Below, in pieces: positions 37,201-52,200 of a DNA stretch of 64,000 nucleotides. How positions within the stretch are numbered: the first letter of the stretch is position 1; each line of letters starts with the position of its first letter. The notes beneath the pieces are model-generated. The model was not told where the DNA came from. It searched no databases and saw only the letters and a list, made by a program, of their open reading frames with translations. A program made the position numbers and the translations under genes. Origin of the DNA: Acanthaster planci (lineage: Eukaryota; Echinodermata; Asteroidea; Valvatida; Acanthasteridae). The stretch is from assembly GCF_001949145.1 (NCBI RefSeq), contig NW_019091522.1, forward strand, positions 408,094 to 472,093, written 5' to 3'.

Positions 37201-40200
37201 GGCACCAAAACAGAGCAGAAGGGGAAATAGGGGGGATCCCGCCATCCTGTTACAATCGATGGCCGTGGGCGCCGGCTTTTAGAATTCCAGCACCTGTCAT
37301 GTGGCGGAAACCAGAATGGTGATCAAAATCCGTGGTCGTGATTGCATAATTGCCGCCTGCCAATTCTGGGCTCGGGATCTGGGAGGGGAGCAGGTGCAAT
37401 GGGGAAGGCATTCTTTCATTGGCGGCTGATAACAAATTTGGATGACAATTTCCCTTCCAGGCTTCGGGTGCCCATGTATCGGTGTGCAAAGGAAAGATGT
37501 ACATCTGCATCTACTGTCTAGGTGAGCACTGATAGGAATACACCAGACACACCTACGGGCAATGATCTAAAATTAAAAGAACCAATGTACATGTACATGC
37601 AGGATACAGATGCCCTCATACACAGGAAGAATTGTAAGTCTATAGAGTACCGTCAAGTGTGACATCATTTGAACCAGGAAGTGTAGTGTAAACCAATGGA
37701 GTATCTGTGCATGTCGGTTCATGCGCTGGTTCTCGTGCTAATGCCTTTTGCATACATAATTGTGCAGATGACGTATTCACTGTGGTACTCTTCAGACCAG
37801 TGAACAGGGAAGTAAGGCTTTGCAGGATGTGCCACAGCTCTTACCAAACCCACTCCCTGTCAAAAGCTCCATGTTTGGTCTGAACACAATACAAATTTGA
37901 ACACTTCCACAGCAATAATGACCAAACCAATCAAAACAAGGTATTACTGACAGAGGCAGTGATAGGTGGGTGTATGGGGGTACTTCAGGAGGTAAAATAG
38001 AATCCCGAATGTTTACTTTAACCCTAACACTCCTCAGTCCTCCAACAGGTGAGGGATTGAGGAGTGTTAGGGTTAATGTGAAGTTAACACACAACAGTAG
38101 AGAAAGCCTCAAACTGGCTATGAAAAGTGCAGACTACAAATTTTCCTGGACTGTCAATGTCAACAACACTTCTGGTAACACTGACAAATTCTTTCCACAC
38201 CAGTACATTATCCTGAACCAGCCAACTCCAACAAGCTTAAGCATTATCCAGTTCCCTCATTGAATTCCCTTGCCCTAATCACATCTTGTAAATATGTATG
38301 TGTCCTTATCCCCACTATCACAATTCTGAAACAAAAATTCAAAATGTAGAACATCTGAGCTGCAATTTTTACACTCACATTCTAGCTTGTCCTCGGGTTT
38401 CCCACCCTCTAGGAGAGACAGGTAGCAGACGATGTCTTTCATGTACACCACCTGGTTCTCCACATTGGGGTAGTTGGTCCCTCCTGTTCCCATGGTGACC
38501 TGAATGTTCCCGTCCTCCTGGCCCCTGCTCCTGGTCCTCCCCCTCTTCTTCCGCTTCTTCCGAATGGACAGCAAAAACCGGCTTCTTCTGTTGAACTCCT
38601 TGTCTGCAGGGGGGTGGGGGGACATTATAGGTTGTGACACAGATTTGTGACGTGGTCAGTGTAAATTGATGCCCTCAAATGAGATCAGTAGTCAAGGCGT
38701 AAAGAATCAATTTAGAAAACTGCAGTTTCTTTCGTTGTTGGGCATTCAAGGCCACTTCACACCACGGTGAGAAACCGAACACAACTGCCAATTTGGGATG
38801 CTAGATCAAATATTCCCACTGTGAATTTGCAAGAGTTGAACACATTTTATCTCGAGCAGACTTCATTGCAAATGTTGCTTGACATCATGTTCGCTTCACT
38901 TTTGCATTCGTCCAAAGTATGACAGCTTGACCTTTAACAAAAATGAACTGGTTAGACACACTTGACTGGATTCATTTACAGAACGTGAGGAGACTGTTGC
39001 CTTAAAATGTCATTTGTTTACAAGTGGACTTTTCGTAAAAACTACTGGCTGGTTTCAAAATCCACAAAGATCTTGTGTGGACAATAAACGAGTGGGGGCA
39101 GCTAGAAGAGAAGTGGGTAGAGTTGTAGTCAATCTATTACAAGTCATCAAAAGATGCAAGTTTAGTCTCAACTCAGGTGTTATGCTTATCAAATGAATTG
39201 TGATGAAGGATATTCCTGTCACAGTTCATCCTATTAACTGTGACTCCACTTTTTTATTTGACGTGTCTTGGGTATAAATCTAGATATCAGAGAGCTCTCG
39301 TGCATTCCAGCCTGTAACAAATCTTTCCAAATAGGTCACTTGGGAGACATTTTATGGTCATTTTTTCCACATTAGGAGACATCGGTCATTAGGGAGACAA
39401 TTTCAATGTCTCCCTAATGCTCCAACTACCGAAAGGAGAAAAAATTTGACCATCCAAATTTTGAGAGATGATAGGTTAGGGTCTAAAAGGAAAACATGCA
39501 AAGTTTGGTTAAGATCGGATTAAGGAATATTGAATTATGGGACGGTAAAGTTTGAAATATTTTGTGCACTTTCCTATGGAAATGCCTCCCGAGAGACCCA
39601 TTTTCGGTAATGAAAATTATTAATGTGATACATAATCCTCCCAGTTGCTTCATATTTGTAAAAAAATTGAGCTGAGAGCAATTTAAATGAGCATTGAGGG
39701 TATGAGGATTTTGTGGAAAAAAGAAGTTGTACAGTGAACTTATGCTGCTTATCCCTCCTTTTCAGATAATATCTGATCCTTTCCAGATGTGCATTGTAAT
39801 CTATCAAATCTCTTATCAAAACCAACGAGGGTAGGTGACGTGGGTACCAAGTGCACATCACACATGAAACTGACTGGTTATCTTTATTTCCCTCCTTTTC
39901 CAAATCAGATCTGATCCGTCGCGACGCGCACTGGAGATTGATACTCAGAATGTTTTACTCAATGAGGACAGAAAAGTTGAAAACAGTGTGGAACGCCAAG
40001 ATCGTGCCTTTCTTTTTCCGGTCGTTGACCGTTGCCTCTGCATCGCTCTTGGGGCTCTCAGCCTGCGCCTGCAGAGCCTGGGTTGTGGAATGACTTGAAG
40101 GTGTGCCGTTAGAGGCGTTAGATTTCTTGGAGGAGCTGCGAGATTGGGCAGGGCTTGCATTGTCTCCTGCTCCTAATAGATAAGAAAAAGTCATCAGATT

Positions 40201-43200
40201 ATGACACAGAAGTAACGACAATTATGCAAAAAAAAAATGTACAAGTGTATTGCAGCCAGCTTGGACAATTCAGACGTGACAAACATATTGTGATCCCAAA
40301 ATAACATACAAATATAATAATGCCAACCACTACAAAAAAAAAATGAAACTGTTTTTGTAATGTGATGCCAGCTATGAACTGAAACTGAAAGCATAATTCT
40401 AGTGACAGCATACTATTGCAAACTTCACTTTCTGAAATTTTGAGCAAAGTAAATATTTCAAATTTACACAATGATTGTCTAGTTTGATTAGTGATTAACT
40501 TTTTTATCAAAATATGTAAAATTATACAGTAATTCTACATCTACATGTATAGTTAAGAAATATAAACAGATTCATAACATAAAAACCAGAACATACATTA
40601 GGCAAGCAAAAATGGAACAATACGGCATGCGCATAACTGACCACAACTGAGCCTAACATTAATCCCATGCATTGCAACATGCACTGTGAATGGGTACACA
40701 TGTATGTTAACTTGACCATTTTAAATGCAAAACAGCCATAATGCACAACACGGACGACGACATCTGGAAATCATTCAATACATTTCCTTTTTTTCAAATA
40801 TGTAATTACAGCCACAGCTGTCATGAGATTTTGGCAAACATGAAAGGCAAAGCGATTGTGCCTCCAGTACGCCCATGTTGCATTAAAAATGACATCATAA
40901 TAGAAGTGGTTAAAAATAGTAATTTAGTTTTGAAATGTCTTGTTTTGGGGCATAAAAATGAAAATCAGCCAGAAGAAAGAGCTGAGAAATCAGCTATCCA
41001 TTACTGCACCCATGTGCACCCAAGAAACCCTTTTGTTGCTTTTGTCCAAATTAAAGGAGGAAAATGGCCAAAATGTGCACAAAAATCACCAAAACACAAA
41101 GTGTTGCAAGCCTGAATCTTTGCTGATCAACACAAATCTGCACTGATGTATAAAGACAACAATGACTTTTCACAAATGTCATTCGTACTTTGAATACCCT
41201 TGTGCCTAAAGCGATACTGATGGCAATAATACGCATGCAGCAAATGCATTTACCTAACTTTCTGAACCACTGTTGACTGGTATACAACATATGCGCATAT
41301 GGTGTGGCCCACACAAATAAAATAAAGTCATAAATCCTTTTTTCTGGCATTGAAATTTGTTATATTTTTCTCATATTCTCTACAACTGTCTCTTTTGGTA
41401 CACCGAGCTCCGTTCTTTTATTATTCTGAGAAGACAGTAAACTGGTGATACTATCTTCAGTATGAGCACTTCACAAGATGTTGTTGTTCATGTTTCATTG
41501 TTGTATGCTGGCCCCCCAAAAAGCAAAGTTCATATAATGGATTTGACCTAAAATCTGAGAAATGAAAGATAAATGAATGCTCGGTATCAAAGTTTAAATT
41601 TCTCTCCCACACTACTGTGGGTCAGGTCTCCTAGTGATGCTTACCCATGCCCAGCCTACATATGCAAATTTCCCATGTGCCTACTACAATTCGTTGAAAA
41701 GACTTGATTATGCATTCTGCCCCTTGACCCTCGGCAATGCACTGCGATCCCGCCGCTACGTTCGTCATTCTTTTCAAAGCGGTGAAACCACCAGAGCCAA
41801 AGTGGGGAAGGATGGGCGGAAGCGGCTGGGCAGGGCTAAGTATCACCAGGAGACCGGACCCACACTTATGTGGGGGAGGAGTCTCCAGCATTCAAACCAA
41901 TAGATAAGAAATCACACTTTATTCGTAAACAGAAATCAAGTCAATTCACAAACGCGAAAGGTATGGAACTCGAAACACTGAAAATGCCATAAAAGACACA
42001 TCCGTAAATGATGGGCACTGAGAAAAGAAGGACGAACACGGCGGCAGGATCGCAGTGCATTGTGGAGGGTCAAGGGGCAGACTGCATTTATCAAGTCTTT
42101 TAGGCGAATTGTAATAGGCAAATCAGAAATTTGCATATGTAGGCTGAGCAGGGGTATGTGAACGCAGGAGACCTGAAAATGAATTTCCCTATAATACTAT
42201 GTCAACTTTACTCTTTTTTGCGAGAACAGGCCACAAATGAATGTGCATCCCTCAAACCTTCTGCCTGCATCAGAAGCACTATGCACTTGTATCATGACCC
42301 AGTGAGAATTTAAATATTCCATCCCAGAAAGCAAGCTCCAACGAGGGGGGGGATGACGGTGTATAAAGGTGCAGGTTGTCACATCATGCTGGTTATCCAC
42401 CGTTGGTATGGTGAAGATACACGAACACAGTTAAGTAATACTCCACAATGGCCCAGACTGCATGTGTCGTTTGTCAGCATGTGAAGTTTCCGACCAGCAA
42501 ATGAGCCAGTTCAATATTTCAAAACGGAAAAGTCATTAGAGAACAAAACATGTGCCAGTTGGCACATGACTGTGCTGATTGGCCACACCTCTCATGTGCA
42601 TATACATGTACATGTATTGCTGTTACCAAGTGACCTCGGAAGTGCTTGATTTTGGGCATGCACAGGTGAAATGTTGAACTGGCTCACTGTGGGATAAAAC
42701 TGTTGGTTAAAATGTTAATCAAGTAAATGTGAGTTAATGTCTCCATATTGCATGGAAAGTGTGACACACTGGATAATGATCCAACCAATAATTTTTTTAT
42801 AAAACTAATTTTCCAACTGGTCTGACCTGTAGAAACAGCCAAATTGATCAGCTAAAAATCACACTTAACTTCAAGCTGTTTTTGTGTCAACATTAAACTT
42901 TTATGAACTCAGTCAAGAGGTCCTTAAACGATTTTTCAAATTTCCAAAGAAAACAGCCACATCATCTTTGTACATTTATATGCAAGTTTGAATCTTCTTT
43001 GTAGTTTTTTGGAAGGTGTTTACATTTTTCATGCTCGTAATTTCATTTGTATTGTTTTTAATTCTTTGCTGTGAAGAAGAAAGTACACACAAATCTCGGA
43101 GGGCTGTCTTTATTACTCAAATTTACTGACTTATGGTCTTTCTGTATTTAAAAACAATTTTGTTTCAATGAAAAACAGATTTGATTTCAAAATGTGGCCC

Positions 43201-46200
43201 TTTTTAACCTTTTCATCTCCTTACCAAATAAATTATGGCTAGCATCTGATGACACTTGCATGTTCATATCTATAAACAATATGGCATTAATGTTGGGGTG
43301 CGGTGTTGTGGAAGGGAATACCGTGAAAGACATATGTGTAATGCAGTCTGGCATGTCTGTGTTCAATTAATTACTCCACTTGTTAGTAAAATGGACGGAG
43401 ATTAATTGATATGGGATTACCCACTCTGCCATTGCGACCTAACATCAGGAATTAGCCGAAGTGGATTGGAAGGCCTGCCAAAATGTCAGCGGTCTCAAAA
43501 CTGTGCGCGTGCAAAAAACGTTTTGTGTTCGGGATGTGTAGAGTGCTGAGTGATACTGTCCTACAGTTTGAAGTAACCATGGTTTTTATTCTAAAAACCA
43601 TTCTGACCGAGATTCATGTTTTGGATTGATTCACAGATAACTGTGTGCAATGTCAATTAGATTCAAATATACAGGTTACTCCATCTCCATATTAAATAAA
43701 AGTAGAACAGTTTGGGGCAAGGAAACATTGGGAACATTATTTGACAACTATGACTACTAATCTTGGAAGATACGTGAATGTTTCTTTTGCTTAGTCCTTA
43801 TCATGTTCAGCATAAATTTTAGCACAACATGAAACTACTGTTGGATGTCGTCCTTGTGTGAGGTGCGAGGTGAGAGAGGGTGGGGATGAATTCTGAGATG
43901 GGGGAGGGGTGTAATCCTGCCAACACCCTCCGCTAGGTCTCTCCTATGTTTGGAGTCATTTCCATACATGCCGGAACTCCACTTACATGTAAGAATATAG
44001 AAGGTTTATCATCTGCCATTTTTCACTTTTGAATTCACAGTGTTGTAATGAATAATGGAGGGATACCTTAAAAGGTATCAAGGGGTGAATGAGTGAAAGC
44101 AGGAGCAGAAACTGATGGCTATCATGACAAGTTAATTCATTTCACAGGAAACAAACAGTTGTTTGTATATAAAGAATGTTTCCAGGGTATTACATTCATC
44201 ACTAACAACCTCAAAGAGACAGCTACAATTACAGAAATTATGGAATTAATGTCCACATGTCCACAAAGAGCTTCTTCCCTGAACTACTTATTCATATAAA
44301 CAGTGCAATTCGATGAAAAATGCATTATACTATATCTCTGAAGAATCATGAATCTAATGACCTCAGTGTCATACACCTGTCATAACACCACAGAAGACAG
44401 GAATACTCCTCTCTGTCTGCTGCAAAATAACTGATTGAACTTCTAAAGAAGACAAACTGGCATTGACAAATTGCCCTGGGGAGGGGGATGTTTTAGGATA
44501 CCCATACAATATGTGGCAGAGGGGGAACCCCCCACATATGATGCCTAATAAGTTATACCCTTGGCTTCTGTACCTATTGCATCAACCCTAGAAATCTGAA
44601 AGGATTTCCCAAGATTCCTACTGTACCAGACAAAGGGTGCAGTCCACTGATTCAAGAGAGAATTTCTGGCCAGCTCATTAGCATTAAAAGCGCCCCACAG
44701 TATCTTTTGAAAAGGAGATTGTATGATTCCCAAAATGGTGAAATTGTGTACATCTTTGCCAGAATCAACTCCCTGGGACTTTGGGCTTTCACCTGAGAGC
44801 AGAATGGCTAAAAAATACGGTTGAAAAATGGTCCTAAGTGCCCGAGAAAGTTGAGGGTTGTCACTTGAAAAATGGCCGGTAGCAGACTTTAGAAAAATCA
44901 CTTTTTGGGAGGCAATTTTGTTTTGAGGAAATAACTCAAAATGTAATCGGTTAACCCACAGAAAACTGAAAAGAAAGTAACAGATTATGGACCTTACAAT
45001 AATTTACCGTGTGTTTCAGATGCCTCAGGGATGCAGGTACGCATATTATTGGGCCCCAAACAATGCTGATTTGACACTGTTTTCAATGGGGCTTGTATTA
45101 GTGGACTACACCTCAAAAGAAGACACCGGTAGGGGGGTCTCCCTTTGCCACCATCATGCAGCGAATGTTTAGCATGAGTGGTCTGACACGTGACCACATA
45201 TTAAATAAGGTACATCACAGACAAAGAATTTGACTCGGTGCGAGGTAAAGTTCGATGGAACTTAGTACAACCATCATCACAATCGGCATTATGAAACCAA
45301 TGAGTGCACCACTGGGCTGGGTAAAATGTCTTTCCTTTGATGCAGCAGTGCTTAGCAAGGATTCTCTTGGAGCGGGGGCAGGGGCTGCACACTGTCTTTC
45401 CATTTGCGATGGCGTCACAACACATTAAGCTTCTCTCTGTACCCCAATCTCCCAGCTTCCAGAATGTCTGCTCAAGAATTAACGTTCTCGTCTAAATAAA
45501 GCCTTAATGAGTATGTAGGTGGACGCTAACATGGCATGCACTTTAAATAATAGCTGGATTAGTAAATTAACGTACAACATTAATCTTGAATTTTTTTTCA
45601 GGGCTGGGGGGAGGGAGGTACTTCTGTGCGATGGCAAAGATATGATTATTCTGACAGGCTAGACTTCCGTTAGAGTATAACAAAATTAAACTTTAAGATT
45701 TCTGGGTGCATGATCCATGCATTCATTTCAATGATTAAGACCAAGTTATGTCATTCCGACAGAAATCCAACCTCTCTATATTGATCACATGATTTTTACA
45801 AACAGCTTACACTTTCGGGAGTAATTTGTTATCAAAACGATGTGGTGGGGGAAAGAAGTCTTGAAGGGTTTGTAAGTCTTTTTACTTCCAACACAGACAG
45901 TCGGCAAGCTTGGACCAAATTCAAGTATGTCAACTCTCTGTGTCCCCCGCTTGAGTCAACCAAGACAAAGGTTTTCATGTGATTGCATAGTGTCACAAAC
46001 TGATCAGCGATGCTCTCTGCGTCTCTTTACATCGATACGGAAACCAGGCTAGCCTGATGAGGATTACAGAGCAACTTAACGACTGAAGGTGTTCATCTTT
46101 CACAATTTAGTCTTTGCAATTTTACTGTTTCAAATTTACTTGAACAGACCAAACGAGAAATGAAATTATGCTGCTGTGAAGGTTTGACAGTACTGCATAC

Positions 46201-49200
46201 AACCATGCAACCATCACACTCCTCTGTACAAGTCTTGGGTGTACCCGTAATTCCAGAAGTCACAAACAGAGGGATGATCCCAAAACAACTGATCACAACC
46301 TGTGCATGTATGTTGTCTCTTCATTTTGCTGATGCAACAGTCAAAAATAAAGAAATAAAAATAACAATTCAAAACAAATACAAAACAGAGAAATACAGTT
46401 TAATTCCCACACCGGCTGGAAACTGTGTCTGACCAGAATATAACTGTTATGATTCCAGCCCCCTCTAGGGCGATCTGACTTGATGAAAAAGGGACAACAA
46501 AGTGTAAAGGAGAGAGCAGGGCGACCTTCTAGCAGTCGGTGGAATGCTTGAACACTAAGATAGGGCCACCAGGCCACTTTCAGGCAAAAAGCCCAGGCTG
46601 GCCATCCATCTCGAATCTCGAAAACTGCATGCATATGTACATTGCCATGCGACCGGGCTTAATTATAATTTCATGAAATTTACAGTCACAGTGCTGCAAG
46701 CTGCCACAAAAAAAACCTTGCCCATCCGGCCAGATGACGTATAAACTTGCATGTCTAGGGAGACATTTTAGTTTCTTTCTCTTTTGCCAAGAAAAGCAAC
46801 CTATAACTCCAACTCGAAATACAACCAAACTCGAACCCTAAGTTAATCAAGCCTATTTACGACAACTCCTTTTAACATCTCAATACATCATAGCTGCTGT
46901 TGTGCCATCCTGGCCATTTTGTAAACAGAAAGAAAAAAAGGTCTAATTTTTATTGTTCAGTGTTTGGAATGTTTCATGAAGAGCAGATCTCCTGAATGTA
47001 CACACACATTGTACACTTAGGTGAATACAACACACACAGCATGACATCAATCAAGCCAGACGGGCGACACTGAACAAGGATTCAGTTCTCTCCAGAATAG
47101 CAAATTTTTCCAATCCGAACAAAGGACTCACCAGAGAAATGCAGTGTTCTCTACAATTAAGTGCTCAGTGCTGAAGAGGATTGCTTCTACCCTTTTCAAT
47201 ATGTCCAAAAATAGTGACGGCATTTTATTTTGGAGATCAGTGATAAAAAAATGACCTCCTCTCGTGCGTCTTCTGTCTTTTCGGTGCATCGTATTAGAGA
47301 ATCATATGGAAAAAGTCACTCACACTATCATCTAAAAAAAGAATTTAATTTGATTAAAAAAAGCCTTTTCAGAAGCGACAGCCATCAACTAGCTGATCAA
47401 ATTATAACTTCCATGAACAAAGTGAAAATAGTCAGGAATTCATAGACAGGAAAAAAACAGAGACTCAATGAAAAGTGCATTTGAAATGTTAGCATTCAGA
47501 TTCAACACACACTGCTTGCTGTTTACGGCCACTTTTTCCATTCTGCAGTCCAACCAAGTCTACCATTATCAACAGAGTAAAACTTGCTAATGGAAGATTA
47601 TGTTGGGGTTGAAATTTAAGATTCAGGGCATTCTGATTGGTGAATAACAAGTACTGCCTTTTTTTGTGAAGTGTATGAGAAACTTCGTAAGTTATATTGA
47701 AAAGGAACATTTTGGATGACTCAAATACATTACTTTTCCATATCAAAATACATGTACACATCTATATTAAGAGCAGGTATTTATTTCAAGAGTTGTCAAG
47801 AAAGATCACGCAAGCCCTACTATGGAGAAAAAAAGATCAAAGAAGTTGGACGCATGAATAACCACAGACCATTTCCGTGGTACAACACACTACCTTGTGC
47901 TTCACAACAAGATCTGTACTGTCCTTTTTAACATGAGCATGCTAACACTGAGGTAATGGAACACTCCTTGATATGAACTCTGGTAAGAAATTCAGAATAC
48001 AGACCTTCCCAAGGCCACAATTTCTGTTTACTTATGGCAAATGAAGATAACATTTATTTTGTATTAACCACCAGAGTCCCATGCACTTGGCACACTGGAT
48101 AGACACTGATATGGTACAGACTGTATACCACAGTTTTTAACCATGCATCCATACAGCCACATGCATGTAGGACTTTGAAGTCTGAAACATTACCGAGAAA
48201 AAAAGACAATGCACAAGGATAACACAGCCGGTGTTGAATTTGGGTTCATTAAAAACCATCAGAGCTTAACCAGAATCTTTCTCATCAACTAGCTCGGTCA
48301 GACAACTTTTGCCAAATTGTGTGAAAAAGCAACATACCAAGAAAAGTTCACACTGTCCTATCGTGTTTGGCCTGCAAAATTTCTCCCTGAAATGAAATCG
48401 CATTCCTTCAGATGGAGTAATTTATTGCACATGTAATATCCGGATATGTGTGTACATTAAGTAAATATCGCAACATTTTTTTCCTCTCCCAATTACAAAA
48501 ACAGACAAGATCCTGATGCAATCCAGTTGTCCCTCAGCACGGAGCGTCTCTGCAAAATCAATTAATCATCCTTTCCCTGACGCAGAACTTTTCTACAGGA
48601 TGGTAACTACATGTATACATGGCTTTGTCACTTTTTTTTTCTTTCCACTCCGAGTAAAGCTCTCCAACTTTACACAGATGCAGCGGTGAACTCCCACACC
48701 CACACAACTGATAAAAAAAAACCCTTTCCCGAAGTAGAAGCCTGCACGCAATCAAGCACAGCAAATCAACAACCAAACTGTATAAATCATGTGATCTGCT
48801 GATTTGTTCAAGGGAGCAACAGGACTGCCAGGGTGTATGTATTAACCAACAGAAAGACCCCATATACAATAAGGTGATGCAGTATGTTAAAAGCAGGAGG
48901 AATTAGGCGCAGCCAGGAATGAAGAAACAGCTGAAATTGAAATGGGCTGATTTTATCTATTTTAAAGTTTTGGTAATCTTTAATGTTACTGAATATCCTT
49001 TTTAAAGACGTTTTTGCAACTTTCAAACTGAAATGGCATTGACAGGGCATTCTTCCACTAAAATCAAACTTCAAAGGTCTATTTCTGATTTTTGTTTTCA
49101 TTTGGAACACTCAGATGTCAAAATGTAGCAACTTCTGTTTATAATTTGCTGCACAAATGAAAGCTGTTGTGAACAAGCAAATTATCTTGCTTGCGGAGCC

Positions 49201-52200
49201 AGTTGTTAATAGTTGTCATAAGTAGTATCTGTAATCCACAGTGTATTCCACTAGTGTGCTGGGTGAATGGTGCCAGTCGTGCTAGACTGTCACCCCACCT
49301 CTCAATCTGTCACCAGTGATGGGGCACTTTGTAAAGATGGTGGAAACAGTTCTAGTTTTACACCAACCCAATGCATCTGTGACCCGGGCATTTGGGTGTG
49401 CAGACAATTCCATCATGGAGATATATGTATGGGTTGCACTGCCTCTCACTAAGTGAATTGCCCATGACTGGTTAGGCGAAGCTATGTTGATGGTGAACAC
49501 GGGACAGGATAAGAAAGCCCCCCAAGCCGCCCAATTTTTGGCAACCGTCAAGCGAATGCACTGATTACTCACAGTACTAATTACTACCCCTCCTCTCTTC
49601 CTTTGGCCCCAAAAAACACAAACACATGGGTCACTCACTGCAATCAATTCTGCAGGTAAATTTCAAGACAAAAGAATGAGCTCATCACTAATCAAGACTG
49701 CAATGGACCAGGAGCTGGGCCAAACAACTTGTGCCACAGCCAATGACATGCAATAAGCTATTTGCAAGTTGAATTTGAATAAAATCTATACACTGAGCTA
49801 TCTGATTGCATGTAAACATAACAATTTGAATTCCCCAGACTAAAGACACTGTTGCTATATCTCGTGATTCGGGGCAAGTGACCAGCATCTCTGGAATGGA
49901 CTGCTTCCCTTGTGCCCTTCTTATCCATTGAGAACAGTGTATTGTTGCAAGGCGTCTCTTATGTAACTAAGCAAAAGCTTGCCCCGAATCAAGAGGTATA
50001 GCAACAGTGATTTTAGTCTGGAGAATTCAAGTTGTTACGTTCACGTGAATTTAAAGAACTGCGGAATTGATTGCAGCGAGTGACCCATGTGTTTGTGTTT
50101 TTTGGGGCCAAAGGAAGAGAGGAGGAGTAGTAATTAGTACTGTGAGTACAAGGTTTGGGTCAAAGTTAACTCACAAAAGGCTTATTTGCTTCCTTTGCGC
50201 AATTACAAGTAATCAAATGAGTAGCAAATTATTCAACCACATTTCTTTGAACTACAAGTGTGATTAAAATGATCAAAACATTCAGTGTTACAGAAACAGA
50301 ACTACATGCAGTCCTTGGACTTTTAACATTTGTGAGGCCTCGTAATTGATATCAATACTTCTGAGACATCACGAAACCTCCTCTTTGGTGACTGACAATT
50401 AAGCACTGTCAGGTTTGTTTATAAACGCCATCTACATGTTGGGCTTGTACATATAAATCCAGACCTACCTACGCCATGCCCCCACTGGAGCAGAAGTTTA
50501 GACTTCCAGATTGTTGATAGATCACGCACTGACTTTTAGTGCATGCGGAGGTTCATCTAACTGTGAATATCCCAGACTTGAGTTGTGAGACTACCCAGCC
50601 TGACTAGATGCTCCCATAAAAAAAACAAGCATGTTGTTTGAGTCATTTTCTCCCAAAGTGCATGGGCAAATGCTGTTTTACGTTCTGTGCCTTAGTTCCA
50701 TTATCGTTGGTGCAAGGCCAAATCTTCCTGTGCTCATTAGATTAATCACCCTCCAGCATTTGAAAAACTCACATGATGTTAGAACAGTTTGGACATTCAT
50801 ATAACAGAAACCCGGGGACGTCAGGTTCAAATTGACCGATGCACACAATCTGAAGCATACCCAGGCTTGAAATTCAGACAAATGGAAGTTTGAAATTCTC
50901 TCCCTATGGCCGAATAGTGTTGAACAAATTTTTTAAATGATCTTTCATTCAGGATGATTTTCAACATGCCAGATTGTGCTATCTTTTTAAATGTTAACTT
51001 TGCTAGCATGAGGTTATAAACCATAGTGAACTTGTTTCTGTTGCCATCCCTTGCCAAAGCTACCAAGGGTTTGCCCTTTGATCTATTATTCATATGTTCC
51101 TTTAATTTTTGGCCCCTTCTGCTTGTGCTGTTTTGTACACGATTGTACGTTGGCAAATAAAATAAAAATACAGAATTTGCCAAAATCGCTTCAAGTTTCA
51201 ATGCGTATCTCATCTCCATTATTTCCCAAGGCAAGCCTACACTCTCGTTTCGAGGGAGGGAAAAAAAAAATGACATCTTGTAAAGAAAAAAAAAATAAGG
51301 CTAATGGGTTTTGTGCGCACCTGCCTGGAGAGATGATGACATGTAGACAACATGACCCTAGTTTTGTCCACATGACATATTTTTGTAGCCCTGGGCAAAT
51401 ACAAGCGCCTACATCCCACCTTATCCCAACACACAAACAGTTTACATTGCGACAAAAAACAAACAGCTCACGTTCTAGAAACCCCATTCCACAGTATCAA
51501 CCTTCATCGGGTCAGCCCCCTCCCCCACACACACACACCCACGCCAAAACCTTGTGATGCAATCTCAGGGCGAAATGGAGATTAGCTGAGCTTGCTAGAA
51601 GAGTCCGACGAGGAAGGAAAAAGCTCTCCCCTTGGCTTTTGGGTAATAAACGGGAGGCCCAACAAGATGCCAGTCAGAAGTGACATTTCTAGGGGTTTTC
51701 ATTATTAAAAGACTTGGCTGGAGTCGAGACTTGCAAGTCAAACAGGGATCCCAGACCAAACAACGAAAGAGGGGACCATGAGCCATGGCCAATATTTATC
51801 TAGTTTCAACAATCTCGGGGGGGGGGGTGCATGGGGGAAGGGGCTTACAACATCTAGGCTCTGGTTACCATGTATTCACCTATCTCTGCATTTTGGTTTC
51901 GATTTTTCTGGCAATTTCAGGGAAATGCATATCCTTAATAAAGTACTGAGGGAGATAAAAAGAATGGTATGAGTAGACTTATTTGCTGTGCGTGGACAGC
52001 TTCTGTGAAAGGGCGTGCAGTTCCAGTGGACATTCTCAGATTCAGAAATGGGAGAAGTGATCCACAAAATCTCAGGAGGAAAGAAGCTGGAATATTGGTC
52101 AAACCAACGAGGAAGATGAACTCAAGTGATGTGTTAGAAGGAAAGAGGGAACCACTCAAGTATTCTGATTAGATGTTCTCATTGGTTGATGAAAGTCGGG

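Larger units (their letters stand above)
34752..38378 (-). other. DGK intron 5 (3.6 kb)
   Basis: Separates the linker/RVH exon 5 from EF hand 1. Contains a Harbinger-like MITE (35830-35948), a dispersed repeat (37640-37795) and a perfect 19-bp hairpin (38018-38076). Confidence 0.85.

Noticed and set aside
39954-40160. Arg-rich second frame of exon 4 ending at donor gtaaaa
   Set aside because: It does not connect in phase with exon 3, and codon choice in the other frame looks more natural.
44545-44901. ORF of 118 codons on the minus strand
   Set aside because: No known motif and no splice or codon-use support; chance length is plausible in an 18 kb intron.
49282-49647. ORF of 121 codons on the minus strand
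   Set aside because: Partly within the left arm of the foldback element; the same peptide appears on the opposite strand at 50067 because of the inverted arm.
50827-51557. ORFs of 149 codons (minus) and 168 codons (plus) overlapping each other in intron 3
   Set aside because: No recognisable domain, low-complexity ends (poly-Lys, Pro/His repeats), antisense overlap, and AT-rich composition like the rest of the intron.
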